Positions 55,201 through 63,380 of a stretch of DNA of 64,000 nucleotides are shown here, in pieces. Position 1 is the first letter of the stretch. Every line of letters begins with the position of its first letter. The DNA comes from Arthrobacter bussei (GTDB lineage: Bacteria; Actinomycetota; Actinomycetes; Actinomycetales; Micrococcaceae). Made by a program: the position numbers and the translations under genes. The notes beneath the pieces are model-generated. The model was not told the origin of the DNA. It ran no database searches and saw only the letters and a list, made by a program, of their open reading frames with translations. The stretch covers positions 124,001 to 188,000 of the forward strand of contig NZ_VJXX01000001.1 of assembly GCF_009377195.2 (NCBI RefSeq), written 5' to 3'.

Positions 55201-55915
55201 ACCGCAGGGTCACGAGCTGGTCCGCGAGCAGGCGGGACCGTGCATCGCGGACGGCGAACTGCACCTGCTGGGCCCGCCTGGCCACCTCCGCCTGCTTGCC
55301 GAGGGGGGTCAGCTGACGCCGGAGCTCGCCCGTGAGGTCCGTCAGCCGAGCGAGATTGGCCTGCATGGCGTCCAGCTTGCGCACGGTCTTCTCGCGACGG
55401 CGCCGGTGCTTGAGGATCCCGGCAGCCTCCTCGATGAAGCCGCGCCGGTCCTCCGGGGTGGCGTGCAGCACGCGGTCCAGCTGCCCCTGCCCCACGATCA
55501 CATGCATCTCGCGGCCCAACCCGGAGTCGGAGAGGAGCTCCTGGATGTCGAGGAGACGGCAGTTCTTGCCGTTGATCGCGTACTCGGAACCGCCGGCACG
55601 GAAGAGCGTGCGGGAGATCGTGACCTCGGCGTACTCGATGGGCAGGGCGCCGTCGGCGTTGTCGATCGTGAGCGAGACCTGGGCCCGACCGAGGGGCGCC
55701 CGCCCCGAGGTGCCGGCGAAGATGACGTCCTCCATCTTGCCGCCGCGCAGGGTCTTGGCCCCCTGCTCCCCCATCACCCAGGCCAGCGCGTCGACGACGT
55801 TCGACTTGCCGGAACCGTTCGGCCCGACGACGGCGGTGACGCCCGGCTCGAAGTCGAAGGTGGTCGCCGAAGCGAAAGACTTGAACCCTCGCACGGTTAG
55901 ACTCTTCAGATGCAC
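52286..55915 (-). CDS. smc: chromosome segregation protein SMC
   Basis: 1209 residues. SMC with ScpA and ScpB extrudes DNA loops to organise the chromosome. The N-terminal head has Walker A VVGPNGSGKSNVVDALAW near residue 30 and the Q-loop VMGEQGAKTLRGG. Two long coiled coils (about 170-500 and 670-1030) surround the hinge (about 500-670). The signature motif LLSGGERSLTAVALL is near 1105 and Walker B YVMDEVEAALDD near 1135. The start is GTG ending at 55915 behind GGAG. The gene is divergent from oleA. Confidence 0.97.
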   Translation of the reverse strand: MHLKSLTVRGFKSFASATTFDFEPGVTAVVGPNGSGKSNVVDALAWVMGEQGAKTLRGGKMEDVIFAGTSGRAPLGRAQVSLTIDNADGALPIEYAEVTISRTLFRAGGSEYAINGKNCRLLDIQELLSDSGLGREMHVIVGQGQLDRVLHATPEDRRGFIEEAAGILKHRRRREKTVRKLDAMQANLARLTDLTGELRRQLTPLGKQAEVARRAQQVQFAVRDARSRLLADQLVTLRSGFQRDVAAEAALQARREEVEVQLAAGRQRQATLEQAAAAAVPALNRARETWYALSSAREKLAALAARAEDRGHLLGQGGADSDNGRDPDQLDRQAERLRAEVSGLEAEVGDLGRALEQTLAARRAAEEASAAEDARLARLLRAAADRREGDARLAGTVGAARSRVESAVAELGRLRASIAGAEERRRTAERDFTALESQVAGEEEGEEGLDAEYEEASAVLDTAARELEVLIEQERAAERERGALAARLEAQHEGLRQRDGSGALLAAGLDGVHRPLGEFLQVAPGFEKAVVAALSGAADAVTVGSLEAALRALALMKDDDAGQVSLVVAPGSGGAVRSGERPPRQDATTGPEVPAGGVAALDVVDVPPALHPALGHLLHGVLVVQDLEAAGAAVREGLADVAVTLEGDVFSEHTARGGTPGAAGYVELRAAAEETEQGLARVVAEAERLRFRLSAARTTRQEAQQRVDAALERLHESDARMAAVAEKLGQLNAAVRSASGEGDRLTALVRAAEADLEREESRLREAAQRLQDLQRQPVEAEPSTAQRDALQRAAVTARQGELEARLALRSREEQLSALAGRAASLERAAQSERRAREQAAEKARIRRAQALRAVAVSRAARRAEHHAVASIAVAAEQRDAAERLREQQDTELQEVRERNAGLAVELARLTDSVHRDELARTQQRLRIEALENRSIEELGLTPDHLVDEFGPHLPVPADTTPPADKWAALRAPVDDDGNTVPAGVPYVREQQEKRLRRAERDLAALGKVNPLALEEFAALEERHQFLSTQLADLKATRKDLLDIIREVDERVEQVFTAAYRDTAEQFERVFATLFPGGEGRLVLTDPADMLTTGIEVEARPAGKKIKRLSLLSGGERSLTAVALLVAIFKARPSPFYVMDEVEAALDDTNLGRLIMIFRELRESSQLIIITHQKRTMEVADALYGVTMRGDGVSTVISQRIAAEVERVLD

Positions 55916-56170
55916 GGTGTCAGGATCTCCAGGTGGGGTAGGACTTCCCCAATCTACTGGACCACACCGACCGTGCGCGGTATTGGGCGGACCAGGGGCA
56001 CGGCATCGGGTGGACAAGAGTGCGCGCTCCCGGAATCCCGAGTGACCCGCCCAGGTATCAAGAAGTAGGCTTACAAAAGTTTCAGCAGTATCCAGAGGCG
56101 TCCAGGCCGATCCACCCGTGGGTCCTTCACGGCCATCCACCGGCGCTGACCAGTTGACGAGGCAGGAAAT

Positions 56171-57196
56171 TTGACCGGTAACGCGACGTTTCGACATGAA
56201 AACACGGCCTTGCTCGCCGTCACGAGTGTGGAGGCGCCGGTAGTCGTCAGTTCCGCAGAGTTCGACGAACGGCTGGCACCCAGCCTCAAGAGGCTCCGGC
56301 TCTCCAAGCGGCTCCTCGAGCGCGTGGCAGGTGTCACCGAGCGGCGCTGGTGGTCCCCGGGGTCCGACTTCGACGATGCCGCCATCGAGGCCGGCGCCAA
56401 GGCCATGGCCGAGGCGGGGATCGAGCCGGGCGACGTCGGGCTCCTCATCAACACCTCGGTGACCCGCCGGAACCTCGAGCCCTCGGTGGCCGTGAAGATC
56501 CACCACTCCCTCGGCCTGCCGTCCTCCGCCATGAACTTCGACCTGGCGAACGCCTGCCTCGGCTTCGTCAACGGCATGACGCTGGCGGCCAACATGATCG
56601 ACTCCGGCCAGATCAAGTACGCCCTGATCGTCGCCGGCGAGGACGCCCAGCGGACCCAGGAGGCGACCTTCAACCGCCTCAACCGCGAGGACTCCACCCG
56701 TGAGGACTTCCTCGCCGAGTTCGCCACGCTCACCCTCGGCTCCGGCGCCGCCGCCGCGGTGATCGGCCCGGCGGATCTCCACCCGGGCTCGCACCGGATC
56801 CTCGGCGGGGTGTCCCGCGCGGGGACACAGCACCACGAGCTCTGCATCGGCGGCATCGACGGCATGTACACCGACACCAAGGGACTGCTCGACGGCGGCC
56901 TGGAGCTCGTCGTCACGGCGTGGCACGAAGCCCAGACGGACGGGTGGAACTGGGACGGCATGGACCGCTACGTCACGCACCAGGTCTCCAACTCCTACAC
57001 CAACGCCATCATCAAGGCCGTCGACCTGGAGCGCGAACGGGTGCCCATCACCTTCCCGCACTGGGGCAACGTGGGCCCGGCGTCGCTGCCGATGACCCTC
57101 GCCCAGGAGGCGCAGTCGCTGAGTCCCGGTGACCGCGTGCTGTGCCTCGGCGTGGGCTCCGGCCTCAACACGTCGATGATGGAGATTGCGTGGTAG
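56171..57196 (+). CDS. oleA: OleA, acyl-CoA head-to-head condensing thiolase
   Basis: 341 residues. OleA joins two long-chain acyl-CoAs to a 2-alkyl-3-ketoacid, the first step of long-chain olefin synthesis. It belongs to the FabH-like thiolases. The catalytic Cys is C129 in DLANACLGFVNGM; the His is in VTHQVSNSYTNA and the Asn in FPHWGNVGPASLPM. RLSKRLLERVAGVTERRWW near residue 40 separates OleA from FabH. The start is TTG behind AGGA; no ATG or GTG precedes the conserved region. The stop overlaps the oleBC start by 7 nt. Confidence 0.93.
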   Translation: MTGNATFRHENTALLAVTSVEAPVVVSSAEFDERLAPSLKRLRLSKRLLERVAGVTERRWWSPGSDFDDAAIEAGAKAMAEAGIEPGDVGLLINTSVTRRNLEPSVAVKIHHSLGLPSSAMNFDLANACLGFVNGMTLAANMIDSGQIKYALIVAGEDAQRTQEATFNRLNREDSTREDFLAEFATLTLGSGAAAAVIGPADLHPGSHRILGGVSRAGTQHHELCIGGIDGMYTDTKGLLDGGLELVVTAWHEAQTDGWNWDGMDRYVTHQVSNSYTNAIIKAVDLERERVPITFPHWGNVGPASLPMTLAQEAQSLSPGDRVLCLGVGSGLNTSMMEIAW

Positions 57197-59979
57197 CACT
57201 CCCCGGCGTCGATCCCTCGTGGTCGGCGTACCTCGACGTGCCCTCGACCAGCGGGGCGGACGCCCCCGGGACGCACCACCGCTGGCACTACCTCGACAAC
57301 GGCGCGGGTGCCGACGGCGCTCCCGTCCGCGGGACCCTGCTCTGCGTCCACGGCAACCCCACGTGGTCCTACCTCTGGCGCACCTACCTGGCGGCAGGGC
57401 TCGCGGAGGGCTGGCGCGTCGTCGCCGTCGACCAGCTCGACATGGGGTACTCCGCCCGCACCGGCGTCTTCCGCCGGCTCGAGCACCGCATCACCGATCT
57501 GGAGGACTTCGTCGCGGCGCTCGGCCTGCACGGTCCCGTCGTGACGGTGGGGCACGACTGGGGTGGCGTCGTGAGCCTCGGCTACGCCGAGCGCAACCGC
57601 GCGGACCTCGTCGGCGTGATCCTGACCAACACCGCCATCCACCAGGATCCGGCCCGCTCCATCCCCGCGCCCCTGCGGCTGGCTCTGGCGCCGGGCGTCC
57701 ACGGCATGGGCACGCGGACCACCACCGCCTTCCTCGACGTGACCCTGGCCCTGGCCCGGCCGGCCCTGGACCCGTCGGTGCGCCGCGCGTTCCGCGCGCC
57801 CTACCGCACGCCGCAGGACCGCCGGGGCATCGCGAATTTCGTGTCCGACATACCGGCCGATCCCTCGCATCCGAGCCACGCGGCACTGACCACCACCGCC
57901 GAGGGCATCCGTACGCTCGACGTCCCGGTGCTGATGATGTGGGGCCCGCACGATCCCGTCTTCTCCGACACGTACCTCGAGGATCTCGCCCAGCGGCTGC
58001 CCCACGCGGACATCCACCGCTTCGAGCACGCGAGCCACCTCGTGCAGGAGGACGCGGACACAGCAGCCACCGCCATGGAGTGGCTCGCCGCGCGTTCCGT
58101 CGCAGTGCCGACCGGCGACGCGGGGACCACCGCATCCGCCCCCACCGCAGGCTCTGACGAAGGCTCCGACGAAGGCCCTGACGAAGGCCCGGCCTTCTCG
58201 CCACTCGGCCGGCGGCTCCGGGATCTCGCGTCGGGCCCGGACAGCGGGACGACGGCCGTGGCGGAGATCACCCCGAGCGGCGCCAGGACGCTGTCGTGGA
58301 AGGACCTCGACGACGACGTCGCCGCCGTGGCGGCCGGGCTCACGGCGCTGGGCTACGGCCCGGGCAGCCGCGTCAGCCTTCTGGTCCCGCCGGGGATCGA
58401 CCTCACGGTCCTCATCTATGCGTGCCTGCGGATCGGGGCGATCATCGTCGTCGCCGACGCCGGCCTCGGTGCGCGCGGGCTGAGCCGCGCCGTGCGCAGT
58501 TCCGCGCCCGACGTCGTCATCGGGATCGAACGCGCCCTGCTCGCCGCGCGGGCCTTCCGCTGGCCGGGCCGCAGGATCAGTGCCACGTCCCTGACCGCGG
58601 CACGACGGCGGGCCCTGCGGGTCGACGCGTCGCTGGGCGACCTCAGGGCCGCGCGTGCGACCGCCGACGCAGAGGTCCAGCCCGATGCCGATGCCGCCAT
58701 CCTCTTCACCTCGGGATCCACCGGACCGGCGAAGGGTGTCGTCTACACTCACCGGCAGCTCTCGGCGATGCGGGACACCGTCGGTGCCACGCTCGGGCTC
58801 GGCCCCGGAACATCCCTCGTCGCGGGATTCGCACCGTTCGCCCTCCTCGGCCCGGCTCTCGGAGCTACCTCCGTGACACCGGACATGGACGTCACCGCTC
58901 CCCGGACGCTGACGGCGCAGGCGCTCGCCGACGCAGCAGCAGCGATCGATGCGACGGTCGTGTTCGCCTCCCCCGCAGCGCTCAGGAATGTCATCGCGAC
59001 CTCGGGTGCCCTGTCGGAGGACGGCCGGACCGCGCTCGGGCGCATCTCGCTGCTCCTCTCGGCGGGAGCCCCCATCCCCGTCCCGCTGCTGGAGGAGGTG
59101 CAGGCCCTGGTTCCGGCGGCGGCCCTCCACACGCCCTACGGCATGACGGAGTCCCTCCTCGTCGCCGACACCGACCTCGACGGCATCCGGCGGGCCGCCG
59201 CTGCGGGCGCCGGCGGGCTCGACGGCGCAGGCAACGGTGTCTGCGTGGGCCGCCCCGTGCATGGAGCGGCCGTCGCCATCAGTCCGCTGGCCGCGGCCGA
59301 CCCGGACGTCCAGGACCACGGGGACGGTCCCCGGCCACCGGGGTCCGCTCCGGGTGCGGCGACCGGCGAGCCCACCACGGCCCCCGGTGTCACCGGGGAG
59401 ATCCTCGTCGATGCGCCCCATGTGAAGGACCGCTACTTCCGGTTGTGGAGGACGCAGCAGGAATCCGTCCGGACGCACCCGTGGCACCGCACGGGCGACG
59501 TGGGCCACCTCGACGCGGAGGGCAGGCTCTGGGTCGAAGGCCGCCTGGGCCATGTCATCACCTCCGCTGCGGGGATCCTCACGCCCGTCGGCCTGGAACA
59601 GGCGCTGGAGATCCTCGGCGACGTCCGCCTCGCCGCCGTCGTCGGCGTCGGGCCGGCCGGCACGCAGGCCGTCGTCGCCGTCCTCGAGACGGCAGCGTCC
59701 GGAAGCGTGGCAGCAGCCGCCGGCCGGCCGGTCCGACGCAGGGCCGGAGCGGCGGCTGCGTCCCTGCTGCGGAGGCCGGAACAGCGGGCCCGCCTGGCCG
59801 CCCCGGCTCTGGCGGCCGCCGCGCGCGAGGTGGCTCGGCAGCGCGGGGTGGACCTCGCCGCCGTCGTCGAGGTCCCCGCCCTGCCGGTGGACATCCGCCA
59901 CAACGCCAAGATCGATCGCGCACGCGTGGCTGCCTGGAGCAGCCGGTTCCTCTCGGGCGGCCGGGCGGGACCGCTGTGA
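57190..59979 (+). CDS. oleBC: OleBC fusion: beta-lactone decarboxylase plus beta-lactone synthetase
   Basis: 929 residues. Residues about 1-310 are OleB, an alpha/beta hydrolase of the haloalkane dehalogenase group: VHGNPTWSYLWRTYL and nucleophile Asp in VGHDWGGVVSLGY near 122. OleB decarboxylates the cis-beta-lactone to the olefin. After an acidic linker (GSDEGSDEGPDEGP), residues about 335-929 are OleC, an AMP-forming ligase-like enzyme that closes the beta-lactone: ILFTSGSTGPAKGVVYTH near 505, TPYGMTESLL and WHRTGDVGHLDAEGRLWVEG. The fusion is known from Micrococcus luteus. The GTG start overlaps oleA; the stop overlaps oleD as GTGA. Confidence 0.93.
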   Translation: MVALPGVDPSWSAYLDVPSTSGADAPGTHHRWHYLDNGAGADGAPVRGTLLCVHGNPTWSYLWRTYLAAGLAEGWRVVAVDQLDMGYSARTGVFRRLEHRITDLEDFVAALGLHGPVVTVGHDWGGVVSLGYAERNRADLVGVILTNTAIHQDPARSIPAPLRLALAPGVHGMGTRTTTAFLDVTLALARPALDPSVRRAFRAPYRTPQDRRGIANFVSDIPADPSHPSHAALTTTAEGIRTLDVPVLMMWGPHDPVFSDTYLEDLAQRLPHADIHRFEHASHLVQEDADTAATAMEWLAARSVAVPTGDAGTTASAPTAGSDEGSDEGPDEGPAFSPLGRRLRDLASGPDSGTTAVAEITPSGARTLSWKDLDDDVAAVAAGLTALGYGPGSRVSLLVPPGIDLTVLIYACLRIGAIIVVADAGLGARGLSRAVRSSAPDVVIGIERALLAARAFRWPGRRISATSLTAARRRALRVDASLGDLRAARATADAEVQPDADAAILFTSGSTGPAKGVVYTHRQLSAMRDTVGATLGLGPGTSLVAGFAPFALLGPALGATSVTPDMDVTAPRTLTAQALADAAAAIDATVVFASPAALRNVIATSGALSEDGRTALGRISLLLSAGAPIPVPLLEEVQALVPAAALHTPYGMTESLLVADTDLDGIRRAAAAGAGGLDGAGNGVCVGRPVHGAAVAISPLAAADPDVQDHGDGPRPPGSAPGAATGEPTTAPGVTGEILVDAPHVKDRYFRLWRTQQESVRTHPWHRTGDVGHLDAEGRLWVEGRLGHVITSAAGILTPVGLEQALEILGDVRLAAVVGVGPAGTQAVVAVLETAASGSVAAAAGRPVRRRAGAAAASLLRRPEQRARLAAPALAAAAREVARQRGVDLAAVVEVPALPVDIRHNAKIDRARVAAWSSRFLSGGRAGPL
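58153..58188 (+). repeat. 3 x 12-bp repeat in the oleBC linker
   Basis: TCTGACGAAGGC, TCCGACGAAGGC and CCTGACGAAGGC follow one another. They encode the acidic (S/P)DEG linker between OleB and OleC. The copies differ at one or two bases. Confidence 0.85.
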
Positions 59980-60944
59980 CGGTCCTCGTCACCGGGGCCA
60001 GCGGCATGCTCGGCCGCGCCGTGGCGCAGCAGATGCAGTCCACCGGACGGGAGGTGCGCTGCTTCCAGCGGCGCCCGGCGGGCATCGCCGGGGCCGACGA
60101 GGTCCTCGGGTCCGTCGACGATCCCGCAGCGGTCTCCCGCGCAGTGGCCGGGTGCTCGTCGGTCATCCACCTCGCGGCCAAGGTCTCCTTCGCCGGTCCC
60201 GCTGCCGAGTTCCAGCGGATCAACGTCGAGGGGACGCGCCTCCTCCTGGACGCGGCGGAGCAGGCCGGCGTCACCGACGTCGTCCAGGTCTCCTCCCCCT
60301 CGGTGGCGCATGACGGCACGTCGCTGGTCGGCGCACCGGCAGGTCCGGCCGATCCTGCGCATGCGCGGGGTCACTACGCCCGGACGAAGGCCGCCGCGGA
60401 ACTGCTGGCGCTCGGTCGCAGCACCCGGGACTTCCGGGTCGCGGCGGTCCGCCCGCACATCGTCTGGGGCCCCGGGGACACGCAGCTCGTGGAGCGCGTG
60501 ATCGAGCGTGCGCGCGCCGGCCGCCTCCCGCTGCTCGACGACGGCACCGCCCTCATCGACACGACCTACGTGGACAACGCGGCGGCCGCGATCGTGGCGT
60601 GCCTGGTCCGGATGGACCGCGCCGCGGGGCTGTCACTCGTGGTCACGAACGGAGAACCCCGGCCCATCGCCGAGCTCCTGGCCGGTATCTGCCGCGCGGG
60701 AGGCGTGACCCCGCCCACCCGGAGCGTGCCAGGATCGCTCGCCCGGGGAGCGGGGGCCGTGATCGAACGCTTCTGGGCCGCCCTCGATCGGTCCGGAGAG
60801 CCGCCCATGACGCGCTTCCTGGCGGAACAGCTCTCGACCGCGCACTGGTTCGACCAGCGGCACACGAGGGCGGTCCTCGACTGGCATCCGGCAGTCGGCA
60901 TCGACGAGGGGTTCGAGCGGCTCACCCGCCACTACTCGATCTGA
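59976..60944 (+). CDS. oleD: OleD, NAD(P)H-dependent 2-alkyl-3-ketoacid reductase
   Basis: 322 residues, extended SDR family. OleD reduces the OleA product to a 2-alkyl-3-hydroxyacid, the substrate of OleC. The nucleotide-binding motif is VLVTGASGMLGRAVAQQM at the N-terminus. The catalytic Tyr-Lys pair is in HYARTKAAAELLALG near residue 130, preceded by the Ser in VQVSSPSVAH. VRPHIVWGPGDTQLV is a typical SDR block. The GTG start overlaps the oleBC stop by 4 nt. The gene completes the oleA-BC-D set. Confidence 0.92.
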   Translation: MTVLVTGASGMLGRAVAQQMQSTGREVRCFQRRPAGIAGADEVLGSVDDPAAVSRAVAGCSSVIHLAAKVSFAGPAAEFQRINVEGTRLLLDAAEQAGVTDVVQVSSPSVAHDGTSLVGAPAGPADPAHARGHYARTKAAAELLALGRSTRDFRVAAVRPHIVWGPGDTQLVERVIERARAGRLPLLDDGTALIDTTYVDNAAAAIVACLVRMDRAAGLSLVVTNGEPRPIAELLAGICRAGGVTPPTRSVPGSLARGAGAVIERFWAALDRSGEPPMTRFLAEQLSTAHWFDQRHTRAVLDWHPAVGIDEGFERLTRHYSI

Positions 60945-61271
60945 CACCGGCCCGCAGACCGCCCGCCCCGGCAGGCAGCACACGATCCCGTCCGACCCCA
61001 TCCGGTCGTTCGCGACGCCTCGACGAACCGCCATCACGCCGAGCGCGCGCCGTCGTCCGCGGGCGGCGCCTCCGGACCCTGCGCCGAGCTCGAGGTCCAC
61101 GGCGCTTGCCGACCCGCTCGGACAGCAGGGTGCCGGACGGCGTCGGAGAGGGGGTACGACGAAGGGCGGGATGCTGTGCATCCCGCCCTTCGTCATGCGT
61201 CACCGCTGGAGATCCGCCACTCCTTCGGTCCGCGGCATGGCCGCTGACCCCCGGATGGGCCGACCGATCGA
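60945..61271. other. intergenic region, oleD / NlpC gene, with terminator
   Basis: 327 bp between convergent genes. The only structured element is the hairpin at 61158-61194. The left 200 bp have open frames on both strands without SD or family pattern. No repeat or tRNA was found. Confidence 0.5.
61158..61194. terminator. bidirectional terminator, oleD / NlpC gene
   Basis: GACGAAGGGCGGGATGC (61158-61174) pairs perfectly with GCATCCCGCCCTTCGTC (61178-61194), with a 3-nt loop. It can end both transcripts. Confidence 0.75.
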
Positions 61272-62102
61272 TCAGCGGGTGTAGTAGCCGTCCACCGACA
61301 TGACGGAGACGGGGTGCACCTGCGTACCCTGCGACGGGTTCAGCGCGCTGATCATCTGGCCGTTGCCGAGGTAGATGCCGACGTGGCTCCCGCCGTTCTG
61401 GCTCACGAGGTCGCCCGGCTGGGGGTTGCTGGTGGGGCGCAGGGCAGCGAACTGGGACCACGTGGTGCGCGGGAGGTTGATGCCGTTCTGCGCGTAGACC
61501 CACTGCACGAAGCCCGAGCAGTCCCAGCCGCCGAAGGACGTGCCGCCGTAGACGTACCCGGACCCCTCACCCTGCATGGCCGTTCCGACGATGCCCGGGG
61601 CACCGATCGACGAGGACTGGAGGCTGTAGGTGGGCGCTGCATCGACAGGGGCGGCGACGGCCGCTGCTGCGGGTGCTGCGACGACCGATGCGGACTGCAC
61701 CGAGAACTGCTGCTGGGGAGCGGCAGATCCGCCGAGCGAGATGGACTGGCCCGGGTAGATGACCGAGGCGTAGCCCAGACCGTTCGCGGAGAACAGGGTG
61801 TCCAGGCCGACTCCGTGGGCCGCGGCGATGCTGCCGAGGGTGTCACCGGACTGGACGGTGTAGGTGCCGGCTGCGGCGGGGGTGGCCACCACCTGCTGGA
61901 CGGGAACCGACTGGACGCTGATCTCGCCGGCTGCACTGGCGGGCAGTGCCGCACCGAGCATGAGGCCGGAGGCCGCGACGACGACGGCGGCAGGCTTGCC
62001 GGCGACCGAGGCGCTCGCAGAGACGGCCCGTGAGGCGGTGACGAGGGGGTTGACGCGCGTGGGGACTGCCCGGTGGCGTGCGATATGGCTCTTCTTGGAC
62101 AT
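61272..62102 (-). CDS. secreted LysM - NlpC/P60 peptidoglycan endopeptidase
   Basis: 276 residues. After a basic N-terminus, a signal sequence ends near residue 58 (AAALPASAAG type). One LysM domain (about 80-125: YTVQSGDTLGSIAAAHGVGL) binds peptidoglycan. The NlpC/P60 domain (about 170-276) cleaves stem peptides; the catalytic Cys is C195 in WDCSGFVQWVY, and His lies in GSHVGIYLGNGQM. An Ala/Val/Gln-rich linker joins the domains. The ATG ending at 62102 follows AAAGG. A c-di-AMP riboswitch candidate stands just upstream. Confidence 0.93.
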   Translation of the reverse strand: MSKKSHIARHRAVPTRVNPLVTASRAVSASASVAGKPAAVVVAASGLMLGAALPASAAGEISVQSVPVQQVVATPAAAGTYTVQSGDTLGSIAAAHGVGLDTLFSANGLGYASVIYPGQSISLGGSAAPQQQFSVQSASVVAAPAAAAVAAPVDAAPTYSLQSSSIGAPGIVGTAMQGEGSGYVYGGTSFGGWDCSGFVQWVYAQNGINLPRTTWSQFAALRPTSNPQPGDLVSQNGGSHVGIYLGNGQMISALNPSQGTQVHPVSVMSVDGYYTR

Positions 62103-62117
62103 GCTGATGCCTTTCCC

Positions 62118-62252
62118 AATGCCTACGAAGTTAGCTGTCGGGTTCGGATGGGACATCCGGACGTGTTGTTCGAGCACCACCGCCCCAGAGCTGGTGCACG
62201 CGCGTCTTTACCCCTAGGACCCGTGAGTGGGTCCGCTATCGGTTCCCCCGCC
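62118..62252 (-). promoter_or_regulatory. probable cyclic-di-AMP riboswitch (ydaO/yuaA type)
   Basis: On the minus strand, in order: GGGGGAACC (62249-62241), GGGGTAAAG (62214-62206) and ATCCGAACCCGACAGC with TAACTTCGTAGG (to 62122). These match the conserved blocks of the ydaO motif, ending in CAGCTAACTTCGTAGG. The block ends 19 nt before the start of the NlpC/P60 gene. In actinobacteria this riboswitch class commonly controls cell-wall hydrolases such as Rpf and NlpC/P60 proteins. Borders are approximate. Confidence 0.85.
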
Positions 62253-62417
62253 CCTGTCGATGTGTGTAGCGAACGGTCCGTCCTCATCGACAGGGTTAGG
62301 CAGAGAGAGGAGGGGCGCCCCTCCGTGGTGGAGCGGGCGCGGGTTCAACGGTACGCGGTGATTCCCGAGTTGTCACGTTTGCATCACGGGCGGCCGGTGC
62401 CGCCGGCCCGGCGCTGT

Positions 62418-63380
62418 TCAGGGTCTCGCGTTCCGCGGCCTGGGCTGGCAGACGGGGCAGAAGGAGGAGGACCTGTTCATGAACTGCTCCCGCCGGATCA
62501 GCGTGGTCCGTCCCTCTGCGGCGCACCTGCGGCACGGCCGGCCCGAACGCCCGTAGGCCTCGAGATCGCGGGCGAAGTAGCCGGACGCACCGTTGACGTT
62601 GACATAGAGGGCGTCGAAGCTCGTCCCTCCAGCAGCGAGCGCACGCGTCATCACCTGGGTGGCGGCGTCCACGATGCGTCGGGTGTCGGGTCGGCGCATC
62701 GTCTCCGTCGGCCGCGCGTAGTGGAGGCGCGCCGCCCACAGCGCCTCGTCGGCGTAGATGTTCCCGATCCCCGAGACGAGCCCCTGATCCAGCAGGGCCC
62801 GCTTCAAGCCTGTGCGTCGGCGGCGGAGACGCTGGTGGAAGTCCTCGAGGGAGAATGCAGGGTCAAGGGGGTCACGGGCGATGTGCGCGGCCTGGTGGGG
62901 CACGAGCGCAGCGTCGCTTCCTCCCAGCCCACCGGGGCGACCGTCCGGTGTCGGCTCGAGGCCCGTGACGAACATCCCGCCGAAGATCCGCTGGTCGACG
63001 AAACGCAGATCCGTGGGGAGGGCGGAGCCGTCCTCCCCTGTCGCCCGGGAAAGGGCCAGGCGGACCTTCAGATGCTTCTCGCGGGGCGCCGCGGCATCCT
63101 CGATGAGCAGCTGCCCGCTCATGCCGAGGTGGGCCATCAGCGCCAGCGGCGGGGCGTCGTCGGCCGCCTCCGGATCCTCGAGGACCATCCAGAGGAACTT
63201 CCCGCGCCGCACCACATCGGTGACGCGCGCGCCGGTGACCTCACCGACGAAGTCCTCCACTCCGTTGACGTGACGGCGCAGTGATCGTGGATCGACGACA
63301 TCGACCCCCTCCACCGTCCGCCCGATGACCCAGCGGGACAGTCCCCGCCGTACCACCTCCACCTCGGGAAGTTCAGGCAC
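62418..63380 (-). CDS. mutM: formamidopyrimidine-DNA glycosylase
   Basis: 320 residues. It removes 8-oxoguanine and FaPy bases and cuts the backbone. The catalytic N-terminal Pro2 is in [13 protein letters not shown], and the conserved Lys is in [20 protein letters not shown] and NIYADEALW follow. The zinc finger has CRRCAAEG and FCPVCQ near residues 280-310. Its inner loop segment (residues about 140-165) is longer than usual. The GTG start ending at 63380 directly abuts the rnc stop. Confidence 0.96.
   Translation of the reverse strand: MPELPEVEVVRRGLSRWVIGRTVEGVDVVDPRSLRRHVNGVEDFVGEVTGARVTDVVRRGKFLWMVLEDPEAADDAPPLALMAHLGMSGQLLIEDAAAPREKHLKVRLALSRATGEDGSALPTDLRFVDQRIFGGMFVTGLEPTPDGRPGGLGGSDAALVPHQAAHIARDPLDPAFSLEDFHQRLRRRRTGLKRALLDQGLVSGIGNIYADEALWAARLHYARPTETMRRPDTRRIVDAATQVMTRALAAGGTSFDALYVNVNGASGYFARDLEAYGRSGRPCRRCAAEGRTTLIRREQFMNRSSSFCPVCQPRPRNARP

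Noticed and set aside
52847..55900. 1017-codon open frame on the plus strand inside smc
   Set aside because: It is the antisense shadow of smc. High GC at third positions leaves the opposite frame open. The translation is low-complexity and matches no family, while the smc frame has all SMC motifs.
56995..59901. 968-codon open frame on the minus strand opposite oleBC
   Set aside because: Antisense shadow of oleBC. The oleBC frame has clear hydrolase and ligase motifs; the opposite frame is Gly/Arg-rich without a pattern.
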